Shown here: positions 8,632 through 17,653 of the stretch, piece by piece
Numbering within the stretch: the stretch's first letter is position 1
Layout of the letters: each line of letters begins with the position of its first letter
Assembly (NCBI RefSeq): GCF_000566685.1
Contig: NZ_AZQN01000005.1
Coordinates: forward strand, 124,001 to 188,000
DNA: 64,000 nt
Source: Dyadobacter tibetensis Y620-1
Lineage (GTDB): Bacteria > Bacteroidota > Bacteroidia > Cytophagales > Spirosomataceae
Reading direction: 5' to 3'
Translations under genes and position numbers: made by a program
Notes under the pieces: model-generated
What the model saw: the letters and a program-made list of their open reading frames with translations, nothing else
Told to the model about the DNA's origin: nothing
Databases searched by the model: none

Positions 8632-10194
8632 TTATTTCAATTGCACTTCAGAAGTTCCGAAATTGTAGGCATCTCCTACGATGGACTTCATACCTGCCTT
8701 TAATTCCTCTGTCTTTTCCTTCATTTCTCCCGCCAGATTTTTGCGTTGACCAGGGTCTTTAGATAGGTCATACAACTGATAAGCAGGATCGACACCGATT
8801 TCTATATTTACTGATTTCAGTAATGGAGCACCCTTGTAAGGTGGAATTAGGGCAAAATTACCTTTTCTATAGGCGAGTCTACCAGTAGCCTCCAGTACCA
8901 GTTCGTCCCGGCCCTTTTTAGATTTTCCTAAGAGTACATCCAAGAAGTCTTCGGAATCGCGTGATGGATTTTCCTGGCCCACCATTTTGGCCAATGACGC
9001 CATTATGTCTATCTGACTTATGAGCGCATCGGAAACCTGAGGCTTTATTTTACCTTTCCAATAGGTGATAAAGGGAACTTTGGTACCCGCCTCGAACAGG
9101 CTGTATTTTCCGCCCCTGAGCGCTCCGGCAGGTTTGTGAGACCCAAGTTTTTCAACGGCATCGTCGTAGTAGCCATCGTTGAGCACCGGACCGTTGTCGC
9201 TTGAGAAAATAATTAAGGTATTTTCGTCCAGACCCTCTGCCTTCAACTGTTTCATGATCTCGCCAACGCACCAGTCCGCTTCAATAATAGCGTCTCCACG
9301 GGGACCCATACCCGACTTTCCTACAAAACGCTCATGCGGCACGCGGGGTACATGCGGTTGTTGCAGGGCATAGTACATAAAAAACGGCTTGCCTGTTTTA
9401 GTGGGGTTATTTTCACTAATATATGCCTTGGCTTTCTCCAGGAATAGGTCGGCCATGTCTTCGTCGTGCCATAAGGCAGATTTGCCGCCCTTTTGAAACC
9501 CTATGCGGGGAATTCCATTATGAACGGAGTTATTATGTCCGTGGTGCCACTTTTGCTTGGTCATCAGTTCAGGATTGCTGATAGCAGTAGGCTCACCTTC
9601 AAAATTCTCTTTGTAATTCACATAAATCGGGTCGTCGGCACTCAGGCCTACTACTTTGCGATTTTCGATATATACAGTAGGTACCCGGTCAGTAGTAGCC
9701 GCCATGATATAGGAATAGTCGAAGCCTACATCATTAGGGTTTTTGTGTAACTCTTGGTTCCAGTCGACTTGCCCGTCCCCAATACCAAGGTGCCACTTGC
9801 CTACTACGGCCGTAGCATAGCCAGCCTTCCGCAGCATTTTGGGCAAGGTTACCAAACTGGTGTCTATAAGCAAGGGGGCATCGCCAGGGAGGATCCTCGC
9901 ATTTTCATTTCTCCAGGGATAAATACCCGTTAGGAAGGCATAACGACTAGGAGTGCAGGTTGCTGAGGATGCATAGCCATTGGTAAACCTTACTCCTCCA
10001 TCGGCAAGCATATCAATGTTGGGGGTAGGAAGGGTCTTTTGACCATAAGCACTTACATCACCATAACCTAGGTCGTCCAAATAAATGACCACGACATTTG
10101 GTTTTTTTCCCTCTTCTGTTGTCGAGGACTTGCTTTGATTGCAGCCCAGCAGTCCTAGCACTGCCAGACAAAAACAACTCACTAATTTTTTCAT
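8632..10194 (-). CDS. Sulfatase lipoprotein (arylsulfatase family S1)
   Basis: Hydrolyses a sulfate ester in the periplasm or at the cell surface; 520 residues. A lipoprotein signal ends at Cys18 (LGLLGC). The metal-binding start is YLDDLGYGD near residues 38-46. The formylglycine site is Cys80 in CTPSR with LTGIYPWR after it, so it needs an anaerobic-type or FGE maturase, not seen here. GKWHLG and FSSDNGP complete the active site. Family members in Bacteroidota usually act on sulfated glycans of algae or host mucins. There is no glycoside hydrolase next to it, so the substrate is open. A 518-bp gap separates it from the copper genes. Confidence 0.93.
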   Translation of the reverse strand: MKKLVSCFCLAVLGLLGCNQSKSSTTEEGKKPNVVVIYLDDLGYGDVSAYGQKTLPTPNIDMLADGGVRFTNGYASSATCTPSRYAFLTGIYPWRNENARILPGDAPLLIDTSLVTLPKMLRKAGYATAVVGKWHLGIGDGQVDWNQELHKNPNDVGFDYSYIMAATTDRVPTVYIENRKVVGLSADDPIYVNYKENFEGEPTAISNPELMTKQKWHHGHNNSVHNGIPRIGFQKGGKSALWHDEDMADLFLEKAKAYISENNPTKTGKPFFMYYALQQPHVPRVPHERFVGKSGMGPRGDAIIEADWCVGEIMKQLKAEGLDENTLIIFSSDNGPVLNDGYYDDAVEKLGSHKPAGALRGGKYSLFEAGTKVPFITYWKGKIKPQVSDALISQIDIMASLAKMVGQENPSRDSEDFLDVLLGKSKKGRDELVLEATGRLAYRKGNFALIPPYKGAPLLKSVNIEIGVDPAYQLYDLSKDPGQRKNLAGEMKEKTEELKAGMKSIVGDAYNFGTSEVQLK

Positions 10195-10359
10195 GCACGC
10201 ATTTTTTTGTTAAGAAATAGCCAGAAGGCATTTGCAACTATAATTTACCGTCCTGATCGATAAATTATTATCAGCAACTTTGCTGGGACCAAGGGCCTGG
10301 CCGGTAGGGATGGATGTTACCATAACCCGCTCGAGGTCTGACCGGAAAATGTCGCATAA

Positions 10360-10604
10360 TTATTTCCCTTTTTGAGAAGTAAGAATAACAAAATCATGTA
10401 AGTGATTGCAGTAATTATATAGTAGAAAGGGACGAGATAAGCCGATCTTTGTAGGGTTGTCTTTCACTGAATCAATGATAAAGCCGCCATCCTGATGATA
10501 TTTCATGGATTCGTATTCGCTCAGCCGGAGTTCCAAAACTGATATAAGTTGAGGTGCGACATAATTGAAAGTCAGGGGGGCATGGTGTTTTAAGGGTTTT
10601 TGTT
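10360..10604 (-). pseudogene. Orphan coding remnant without a start
   Basis: In the 518-bp gap between the sulfatase and the copper genes the minus strand holds an open stretch of about 80 codons with protein-like composition. It ends in a TAA at 10360-10362. It contains segments such as YHQDGGFIIDSVKDNP and GLSRPFLLYNYCNHL. The frame opens after a stop at about 10605 and has no ATG near its beginning, so it looks like the 3' end of a lost gene. No family is recognised. It could also be chance; codon-bias scoring would decide. Confidence 0.3.
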
Positions 10605-10712
10605 ATTGATATTCCTGACAACTCTAAAAGTGTTTTACCTTTAGGTTAAGGTACTCTTTTAGGCGTTATTTTTTTATTAACTAGATAATAATCAACCATT
10701 TAAATTAACAAA

Positions 10713-11567
10713 ATGATGAATATTCAAAGAATATGGATGGTATGGCTATTGTTGCTATTATCTCCTGCGCTATATGCCGAGATAAAAAATGTATCAGAGG
10801 GTAAGGCAAAGATTTTAGGTGATTGCGCCCTCTGTCAGCAGGGAATTGAGAAAGCTGGATATGAAAAAAACATATCCCGGGTTAGTTGGGACAAGGACTC
10901 GAAAATAGCCCTAATTACTTACGATAATAAGCAGACTAACCTAGATGCGATCCTGAAGAAGATTGCTCTGGCAGGGTATGATAATGAGCGCTTTCTTGCG
11001 CCCGATCAGGCTTATGCTCAGCTTGCCGATTGCTGCCAGTACGAGCGTATGGTGAAGACAAAGGTTAATAGTAGTGCCGGGGCCGATCACCATCATCTTA
11101 CTATGGATAATGAACCGAGTATGGCGGGGTCTCAAGAAGAGCCATTGAAAGACCTGCTCATGGCCTATTATGCAGTGAAGGATGCTCTCGTTGAAACGGA
11201 TGGACAGACCGCTGCCGAACAAGCTAAAAACCTTTTAGGTGAAATTAAAGCTGTGAAAATGGGACAGCTACCCCATGAGCAGCATATGATTTGGATGGAA
11301 GTAATGAATGATATTAATATGGAGGCGCTACGTATTTCTGAAACGAAGGATATCGAAAAACAGCGTAACTATTTTTCTGCATTGTCAGAGAATATGTACA
11401 AGGTTCTAAAAGTGGGCAAACCTAAGGAGGCAATTTATTACCAGCATTGCCCCATGGCCAAAGGAGGCAAGGGTGCCAACTGGCTCAGCCCATTCGCTAC
11501 GATTAAAAATCCCTACTACGGGGCTCAAATGCTAAGCTGTGGTAAGACCACCGAAACTATTCAATAG
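10713..11567 (+). CDS. Periplasmic copper-handling protein with HMA-like and DUF3347 domains
   Basis: 284 residues. A signal peptide (MNIQRIWMVWLLLLLSPAL) is followed by a heavy-metal-associated-like domain. It carries the CxxC metal site in GDCALCQQ (about residue 40) and the ferredoxin-like alternation up to about residue 100. The C-terminal half (about 145-284) is a DUF3347 domain, with KDLLMAYYAVKDALVETD and the late metal-ligand-rich stretch YQHCPMAKGGKGANW and MLSCGK. DUF3347 domains occur in copper efflux and periplasmic copper-binding proteins. The next gene, 82 bp downstream on the same strand, is a multicopper oxidase, which supports a joint role in copper tolerance. Conserved Cys, Met and His residues in the DUF3347 part are intact. 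Confidence 0.82.
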   Translation: MMNIQRIWMVWLLLLLSPALYAEIKNVSEGKAKILGDCALCQQGIEKAGYEKNISRVSWDKDSKIALITYDNKQTNLDAILKKIALAGYDNERFLAPDQAYAQLADCCQYERMVKTKVNSSAGADHHHLTMDNEPSMAGSQEEPLKDLLMAYYAVKDALVETDGQTAAEQAKNLLGEIKAVKMGQLPHEQHMIWMEVMNDINMEALRISETKDIEKQRNYFSALSENMYKVLKVGKPKEAIYYQHCPMAKGGKGANWLSPFATIKNPYYGAQMLSCGKTTETIQ

Positions 11568-11649
11568 CAGGGCTTATGTAAGTCGGAGATGTTCCAGTTT
11601 TGAAATAAGGAACAGCATATTTATCCTAATATTTTAATGCCATGATTCT

Positions 11650-13929
11650 ATGAGATTTGGATATACCCGTTTCACCGTCACTGTTTATAGTGTCTTTATA
11701 ATGTTTTTTGTTTCTATAACAGGCTACGCCCAAAAAGTCGTTCGCTACGATCTGTATGTGAAAGACACAACGGTCAATTTTACTGGAAAGCCTAAACGGG
11801 CTATTGCGGTAAATGGCCAAATTCCCATGCCCACACTTACTTTTACCGAGGGTGATACGGCAGAGATCTACGTGCATAATGAGCTTAATGAAGAAACCGC
11901 CCTGCATTGGCATGGATTGTTTTTGCCTAACCAATATGACGGGGTGCCCTATCTTACTCAGATGCCTATCAAACCCCATACAACCCATTTGTATCGATTT
12001 GCAATCGTTCAGAATGGCACTCATTGGTATCATAGTCATAGCGGTTTACAAGAGCAAATAGGGATGTATGGATCTATGATTTTGAATAAAAAGCAAGAGC
12101 CTGATATTCCCACTGTACCGGTTATCTTGAGTGAGTGGACGGATATGAACCCTAAGAATGTGCATCGGATGCTGCATAATGCCAGCGACTGGTTCGCCAT
12201 TGAAAAAGGAAGCACGCAAAGCTATTCAGAAGCGATTAAGCAAGGCTATTTTAAGACGAAAGTAGCTAATGAGTTTAAACGAATGACAGCGATGGATGTA
12301 AGTGATGTCTATTACGACCAATTTCTGATCAATGGAAAAAACGAGAGCCAACTGGCGCAGTTTAAGCCTGGAGACAAGGTTCGCTTAAGGATATCGAATG
12401 GAGGGGCTTCTACCTACTTTTGGCTCAAATATGCTGGGGGGAAAATGACCGTGACAGCCAGCGATGGCAACGAGGTGGCCCCCGTTGAAGTAGATAGGCT
12501 TTTGATAGCAGTCTCGGAAACTTACGATGTTGTGCTGAGCATACCCGAGGTCGAGCCAGGAGCTCCTTCGGTCGCTTACGAGTTTCTTGTAACCTCTGAG
12601 GATCGAACTAAATCTGCCTCCTTATATCTCGGAGAAGGTATACGACAGTTGGCTTCACCCATGCCGAGACTAAAGTATTTCGAGGGGATGAAAATGATGA
12701 ATGGTATGATGAAATTGAACGGGAATCTAGATGACATGGGCATGAATATGAGCCTGAATCAGATGGATATGAATGTAGTGATGTATCCAGAGATCACCGG
12801 TACTGCAAAAGAAAAAGGAGGCAAAGCCAGGACGGGAATAAAAAAGGAAGATGAGGACTCTATGAAAATGGATCATTCCAGTCATAATCGGTACAATAGC
12901 AATGCCATGTCTTCGATTACAACGCTGAACTATGCTATGCTAAAATCGACGGTGGAAACGTCGCTACCGGCAGACCTCCCAGTTAAAGAGCTTCGGTTCG
13001 TACTAACGGGTAATATGAACCGATATGTATGGAGCATGGACAATAAAGTGATTTCAGAAACAGATAAAATTCTTATAAAAAAGGGAGAGAAGGTGAGGAT
13101 GATCCTATATAATAATTCTATGATGCGTCACCCCATGCACCTCCATGGTCATGACTTCCGGGTGATAAATGGCCAAGGGAAATATTCCCCTCTTAAAAAT
13201 GTTGTAGATATCATGCCAATGGAAACCGACACATTAGAGTTCGCAGCTACCGAGAGTGGGGACTGGTTTTTTCATTGCCATATTCTTTATCATATGATGA
13301 GCGGGATGGGAAGAATATTTTCCTACGAAAATTCGCCTCCCAATCCAGAGATATCTAACCCAAAGCTGGCTCAGCGACGGTTATTCGCTGACGACCGGGC
13401 ATTCCATTTCATGGCCGAAAATGATTTTGCCACCAATGGGAATGATGGAGAGGCCATGATTCAGAATACCCGATGGAGCCTGGGAACGGAATGGAGGCTG
13501 GGTTATCACGACCATCATGGTTACGAGGTAGAAACTCATATCGGGCGCTATATAGGTAAGATGCAGTGGTTAATGCCCTTTATTGGCTTCGACTGGCGCT
13601 ATCGAAAAATAAATCCGGATGTTCAAGAGACGAATATGTTTGGCCAGAGGAGCACCAAGGACAAACGATCTGTTTTGAGCGTAGGGGTAAACTATATGTT
13701 GCCCATGCTGGTACAGGCCCAGGCGGAAGTATTTACCGATGGTATTTTCCGTTTTCAACTGGAAAGAATGGATATTCCGGTGTCTCCTCGCCTGCGAATG
13801 AACCTAATGGTGAATACCGATAAGGAATATATGGCGGCACTTAAATATATTTTTACTAAAAATGCCGGCGTGACTGCTCATTATGACAGCGATATGGGGT
13901 TTGGTATGGGATTAACGCTTAATTATTAA
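11650..13929 (+). CDS. Multicopper oxidase (CopA-like) with a C-terminal CopB-like tail
   Basis: Oxidises Cu(I) or organic substrates with oxygen in the periplasm. 759 residues with a signal peptide (about 1-27, ending GYAQ). The four copper motifs are all present: HWHG at residues 86-89, HWYHSHSG, HPMHLHGHDF and HCHILYHMMSGM, the last with its axial Met. A Met-rich loop (about 345-380, many M near MNMSLNQMDMN) and a HSSHN stretch fit copper binding as in CopA/CueO. After the oxidase part, from about residue 570, there is an extra 190 residues of alternating strands (EWRLGYHDHHGYEVE, GVNYMLPMLVQAQAEV). These resemble the CopB outer-membrane barrel, so the gene may be a CopA-CopB fusion. The preceding HMA/DUF3347 gene is its likely partner. 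Confidence 0.9.
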   Translation: MRFGYTRFTVTVYSVFIMFFVSITGYAQKVVRYDLYVKDTTVNFTGKPKRAIAVNGQIPMPTLTFTEGDTAEIYVHNELNEETALHWHGLFLPNQYDGVPYLTQMPIKPHTTHLYRFAIVQNGTHWYHSHSGLQEQIGMYGSMILNKKQEPDIPTVPVILSEWTDMNPKNVHRMLHNASDWFAIEKGSTQSYSEAIKQGYFKTKVANEFKRMTAMDVSDVYYDQFLINGKNESQLAQFKPGDKVRLRISNGGASTYFWLKYAGGKMTVTASDGNEVAPVEVDRLLIAVSETYDVVLSIPEVEPGAPSVAYEFLVTSEDRTKSASLYLGEGIRQLASPMPRLKYFEGMKMMNGMMKLNGNLDDMGMNMSLNQMDMNVVMYPEITGTAKEKGGKARTGIKKEDEDSMKMDHSSHNRYNSNAMSSITTLNYAMLKSTVETSLPADLPVKELRFVLTGNMNRYVWSMDNKVISETDKILIKKGEKVRMILYNNSMMRHPMHLHGHDFRVINGQGKYSPLKNVVDIMPMETDTLEFAATESGDWFFHCHILYHMMSGMGRIFSYENSPPNPEISNPKLAQRRLFADDRAFHFMAENDFATNGNDGEAMIQNTRWSLGTEWRLGYHDHHGYEVETHIGRYIGKMQWLMPFIGFDWRYRKINPDVQETNMFGQRSTKDKRSVLSVGVNYMLPMLVQAQAEVFTDGIFRFQLERMDIPVSPRLRMNLMVNTDKEYMAALKYIFTKNAGVTAHYDSDMGFGMGLTLNY

Positions 13930-13997
13930 CATAGAAGAACCTATTTTCCTGTCAGCGGCAAAAGGCTGTGGATTGGGCAGAGTCTTCTAGTTCGCTA

Positions 13998-15539
13998 CTA
14001 GCCAGCCCAGTTTTCCCGGTCCAGACTCCGGTACTGTATAGCTTCCGAAAGGTGTTCTACTTTGATGTCTTCGCTTTCGGCCAAGTCGGCAATAGTCCGA
14101 GAAACCTTCAAGATGCGGTCGTATGCTCTGGCCGAGAGCCCCAGTCTTTCCATAGCAATCCGAAGTAGGGCCATTCCTTCCTCACTGATCTGACAAATTT
14201 CTTTTACCAGTTCGGGGGGCATCATGGCATTGGAATAAATGTCGCTATGTTCTTTGAAGCGCTCGGTCTGACGCTCCCTGGCTTTGATAACCCTTTCCCT
14301 GATCTCGGAGCTACTTTCTGATTTACGTGTCGAGGCGATCTGGTCAAAGGAAACCGGGGTTACTTCTACATGCAAGTCTATCCGATCCAGCAGAGGCCCG
14401 CTGATTCGATTCAAATATTTCTGGACTACACCTGGCCCACAAACACATTCTTTTTCAGGATGGTTGTAATAGCCGCAGGGGCAGGGATTCATGCTGGCAA
14501 TCAGCATGAAATTAGACGGAAATTCTACGGCCATTTTAGCCCTGGAGATACTGACACGGCGCTCCTCCAGGGGTTGGCGCATCACTTCCAGTACGGTTCG
14601 CTTAAACTCTGGGAGTTCATCCAAAAAAAGTACCCCATTATGAGCCAGGGAAATTTCTCCAGGTTGGGGGTAACTTCCTCCGCCTACCAGAGCAGCATCG
14701 CTGATAGAATGATGGGGAGAGCGAAATGGGCGGCGCGATACCAGGGTAGCCCGGCTTCCCAGCTTTCCTGCAACAGAATGTATTTTTGTGGTCTCGAGGG
14801 CTTCCGGCAGGCTAAGGGGTGGCAGGATGCCAGGTATCCGCTTGGCGAGCATCGTTTTCCCCGACCCCGGCGGACCAATCATAATGACATTATGCCCTCC
14901 GGCAGCGGCGATTTCCAAGGCCCGCTTGATGTTTTCCTGGCCTTGTACATGTGAAAAATCGGAAGGGTAGTCGTTCTGAGTGGTAAAAAATAAGTCGCGG
15001 GTGTCTACCGTTAGCGGCATAATGCTGCTGGTTCCTTTCATAAAGGATATGGCTTCCTGGAGCGTTTCGACCGGTATGACATCGATATTATTGACAATAG
15101 CGGCTTCATGGGCGTTCTCGGCCGGGAGAATAAAGCCTTTAAAACCCTGCTTTCTAACCTCTATGGCAATGGGTAATACTCCTTTAATAGGTCGTAATAT
15201 TCCATCCAGAGAGAGCTCTCCCATAATCACATAGTCTTCTAACTTATTGACAGCCTGTAACTGTTCTGAGGATTCCAGAATACAAAGCGCTATAGGAAGG
15301 TCGTAGGCCGATCCTTCTTTACGGATATCGGCCGGGGCCAGGTTTACTACTACCTTTTGTCGAGGCATTTTATAGCCGAAATACTTCAGAGAGGCCTCTA
15401 CACGCTGCTGGCTCTCTTTAACGGCACTATCGGCCAGGCCCACCATAAAGAAACCCAGGCCCTGGCCTACCGTTACCTCTATCGTGATCATAGTTGCATC
15501 TACCCCATAAACGGCACTGCCAAAGGTTTTTGCGAGCAT
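13998..15539 (-). CDS. YifB/ComM-family Mg-chelatase-like AAA+ ATPase
   Basis: 513-residue ATPase; relatives such as ComM act as helicases that help branch migration during natural transformation. The N-terminal domain (1-170) is the ribosomal-S5-fold ChlI-like part, with VGLADSAVKES and APADIRKEGSAYDLP. The AAA+ domain follows, with Walker A GPPGSGKTMLAKR (about 220) and Walker B GVLFLDELPEF. A zinc-binding-like Cys cluster is seen in MNPCPCGYYNHPEKECVCG. A C-terminal Mg-chelatase helical lid contains GLSARAYDRILKV. Length and motifs are complete. It is convergent with the multicopper oxidase gene and shows no operon partner. Confidence 0.93.
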   Translation of the reverse strand: MLAKTFGSAVYGVDATMITIEVTVGQGLGFFMVGLADSAVKESQQRVEASLKYFGYKMPRQKVVVNLAPADIRKEGSAYDLPIALCILESSEQLQAVNKLEDYVIMGELSLDGILRPIKGVLPIAIEVRKQGFKGFILPAENAHEAAIVNNIDVIPVETLQEAISFMKGTSSIMPLTVDTRDLFFTTQNDYPSDFSHVQGQENIKRALEIAAAGGHNVIMIGPPGSGKTMLAKRIPGILPPLSLPEALETTKIHSVAGKLGSRATLVSRRPFRSPHHSISDAALVGGGSYPQPGEISLAHNGVLFLDELPEFKRTVLEVMRQPLEERRVSISRAKMAVEFPSNFMLIASMNPCPCGYYNHPEKECVCGPGVVQKYLNRISGPLLDRIDLHVEVTPVSFDQIASTRKSESSSEIRERVIKARERQTERFKEHSDIYSNAMMPPELVKEICQISEEGMALLRIAMERLGLSARAYDRILKVSRTIADLAESEDIKVEHLSEAIQYRSLDRENWAG

Positions 15540-15740
15540 GTTGATGAACCCTAGGGCGTTTTACCTGTTTCTTTATTCTAATCTATTAAAAAAATAAGAC
15601 ATATGGTATTTTTGCCTGAAATACTATGGTAATTAATGATTGCTATAAGTCCCGAATTTTCCTGGTTGCTCAGCTATCAGTGAAAAGAAGGATTGTGAAA
15701 AACCTGTCTAAAAAATATAGCAGAGGCTCAGGCCAAAACA

Positions 15741-15790
15741 TAATGAAGCGCACTATGGCCGGAATTTCCCGACCATAGTGCACTTCATTA
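15741..15790 (-). terminator. Terminator of the susC-susD operon, overlapping the susD stop
   Basis: Long hairpin on the minus strand: TAATGAAG and GCACTATGG pair with their complements across one C-A mismatch, giving 17 paired bases and a loop of about 14 nt. The susD stop codon (15788-15790) is inside the stem. The sequence after the stem on the minus strand is TGTTTTGG, a short T-run. Confidence 0.75.
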
Positions 15791-17641
15791 CCAGAAGGGA
15801 TTCTGGACCAGATTGGGGTTTTTATCAATCTCCCGTTGGGGAACCGGAAACCAATAGTTTTTCTTAGAAAAAAGGCGTTTTTGGTATACCGATCTTTTAA
15901 AGTACGCTTTGGGGTTGCTCAGTTGGTCATCCTTCTCTGTACCAGAAAAATTCATTCCCCAGAAGTCTCCATCCAACACCTGCTCACCTATCTTCCAACG
16001 GCGGATATCGGTATATCGGATCCCTTCACAGTTCAACTCTACACGTCGTTCACGACGGATCGCTTTGCGCATTTCCTCCTGTGCCATGCCCGCTTTCAAG
16101 TCGGGTATTCCTGCTCGTTTTCTGATGAGGTTGATGTATTTTAATATATCTGGGTGGCCGGGGTCTACCTCATTAAGCGCTTCTGCATAATTAAGATATG
16201 CTTCCCCTAACCGGTAGAGTATGCCAGGACGGTATGGGTTGATACCATTTCTCGGATCATGATCGGGATGTACTTTTTTGCGTACCAGGTAGCCATTCTG
16301 TGGTGCGTCATGGGTGGGTCCCCCATCAATCTCACCGAAATAGAATTTCGTTAAGCGGCTTTCCCTTCTGATCCAGGAACCGTTATAAAGCACTGATATG
16401 TAAAACCTTGGTTCGCGGTTCACATACATATTATAGGTCCCGGGCAGGGCTACTTGCCCATTGCCTTGCACCTCTCCCCACTGAGTATTTCGAATATCAG
16501 CTTTTTCGGAAAACCCTTTTTCACTGTAGCCTGAATTTGGGTCATCGATGGGGAGTCCATTTTTCATAAAAAATGCGTCGACCAGCGATTGTGTAACCCC
16601 TAATCCACCATTGCCAGCAGCTCCCCTGGGGTTGGCATGGCGGTCGTAACTCGTAAAATCGCTTCCTGGACGCGCAAAAAGAATTTCCGTATTCCCATCG
16701 GTAACGCGTTTAAAGAGCATATTCTGATAAGATAGAAAAGGGTCTATGGTTCCATCTGGATTATATTCCTGATAGAGCTTATGTCCATTGCTCTCTGCTT
16801 TTTGCACCAGTTCTCTGCAGGCCTCCATGGCACGAGTCCATTTGCTGGCGTCGTAGGTCGTACTGAACAGGTTTTGGCCTTTATTATTGACAAAGCCTGC
16901 ATAGTCGGGATTCCCATTGGTCAGTGGACTCGCCGCAAAGAGCAAGAGGCGGGCTCTTACAGCCAAACACATGATAGAGGTGGCCCGGCCAAATTTTCTG
17001 GAGTCGGTATACGCGGCTGGCAGGACTTCTGATAAGGTCTTTAATTCCTGATCGGCCCAGGCCACGACTTCGTCGAAGGGAGTTTGACCAATCATCAATT
17101 CTTCTTCACTCGCTCCTGGCTCCAGAATTTTTTGTTGAAAAGGAATGGCACCATAAGCTTCCATGAGCAGGATATTATAATAGGCTATTAAAAAACGGGC
17201 TTCATATTTCATGAGCTGAACTTCTTCTTCGCTGACGAGCTGCGCCTGGTTGGGCTTTACGTTCTCAATAAAAATATAGGCCGACCGAATCCGTCGGGGA
17301 AGCTCTTCCCAATAATTGGCATCCCAGCTGCTGGAAGGGCTCCAGTTTCCCGTTTGGCGGGCCACAATATTCCATCCAAATTGCTCCCAGCCTGTGGAGG
17401 GAGCCATATCATCCGACAGGGCGTCATAGCCTATAGAGCGCAGGTGGCCCCAGTAGGGGTCGGGGATATTGGTATATATCCCCGCCAGCCAGTCTTCGGT
17501 ACGTGTTTTGTCCCGAAATATCATTTCCAGGGTGAGCTGGTCTTCTGGCATCTTGTCCAGAAAACTGGAGCAGGCACTCATAGCGAAAATAAGGATGCCG
17601 GCAAGGCAGGTTTTATAGTTGAAATTCTGCATGGTTTTCAA
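15788..17641 (-). CDS. SusD/RagB family glycan-binding lipoprotein
   Basis: Outer-membrane lipoprotein that captures oligosaccharides or other nutrients and lids the SusC pore. 617 residues with a lipoprotein signal ending at Cys (MSACSS, about residue 24). The SusD-typical start SFLDKMPEDQLTLEMIF follows. Helical TPR-like repeats include the conserved ARFLIAYYNILLMEAYG and VRARLLLFAASP. The C-terminal RagB part has YRLGEAYLNYAEALNEV, RRERRVELNCEGIRYTDIRRW and the final FPVPQREIDKNPNL. All family landmarks are intact. It lies 12 bp after the susC-like gene and shares its transcript. The ligand cannot be read from sequence: no glycoside hydrolase is encoded nearby. Confidence 0.95.
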   Translation of the reverse strand: MKTMQNFNYKTCLAGILIFAMSACSSFLDKMPEDQLTLEMIFRDKTRTEDWLAGIYTNIPDPYWGHLRSIGYDALSDDMAPSTGWEQFGWNIVARQTGNWSPSSSWDANYWEELPRRIRSAYIFIENVKPNQAQLVSEEEVQLMKYEARFLIAYYNILLMEAYGAIPFQQKILEPGASEEELMIGQTPFDEVVAWADQELKTLSEVLPAAYTDSRKFGRATSIMCLAVRARLLLFAASPLTNGNPDYAGFVNNKGQNLFSTTYDASKWTRAMEACRELVQKAESNGHKLYQEYNPDGTIDPFLSYQNMLFKRVTDGNTEILFARPGSDFTSYDRHANPRGAAGNGGLGVTQSLVDAFFMKNGLPIDDPNSGYSEKGFSEKADIRNTQWGEVQGNGQVALPGTYNMYVNREPRFYISVLYNGSWIRRESRLTKFYFGEIDGGPTHDAPQNGYLVRKKVHPDHDPRNGINPYRPGILYRLGEAYLNYAEALNEVDPGHPDILKYINLIRKRAGIPDLKAGMAQEEMRKAIRRERRVELNCEGIRYTDIRRWKIGEQVLDGDFWGMNFSGTEKDDQLSNPKAYFKRSVYQKRLFSKKNYWFPVPQREIDKNPNLVQNPFW

Positions 17642-17653
17642 GGTGTTAGGATG

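Noticed and set aside
13566..15554. Several plus-strand ORFs opposite yifB and in the oxidase tail
   Set aside because: Antisense or alternative frames of well-supported genes, without signals of their own.
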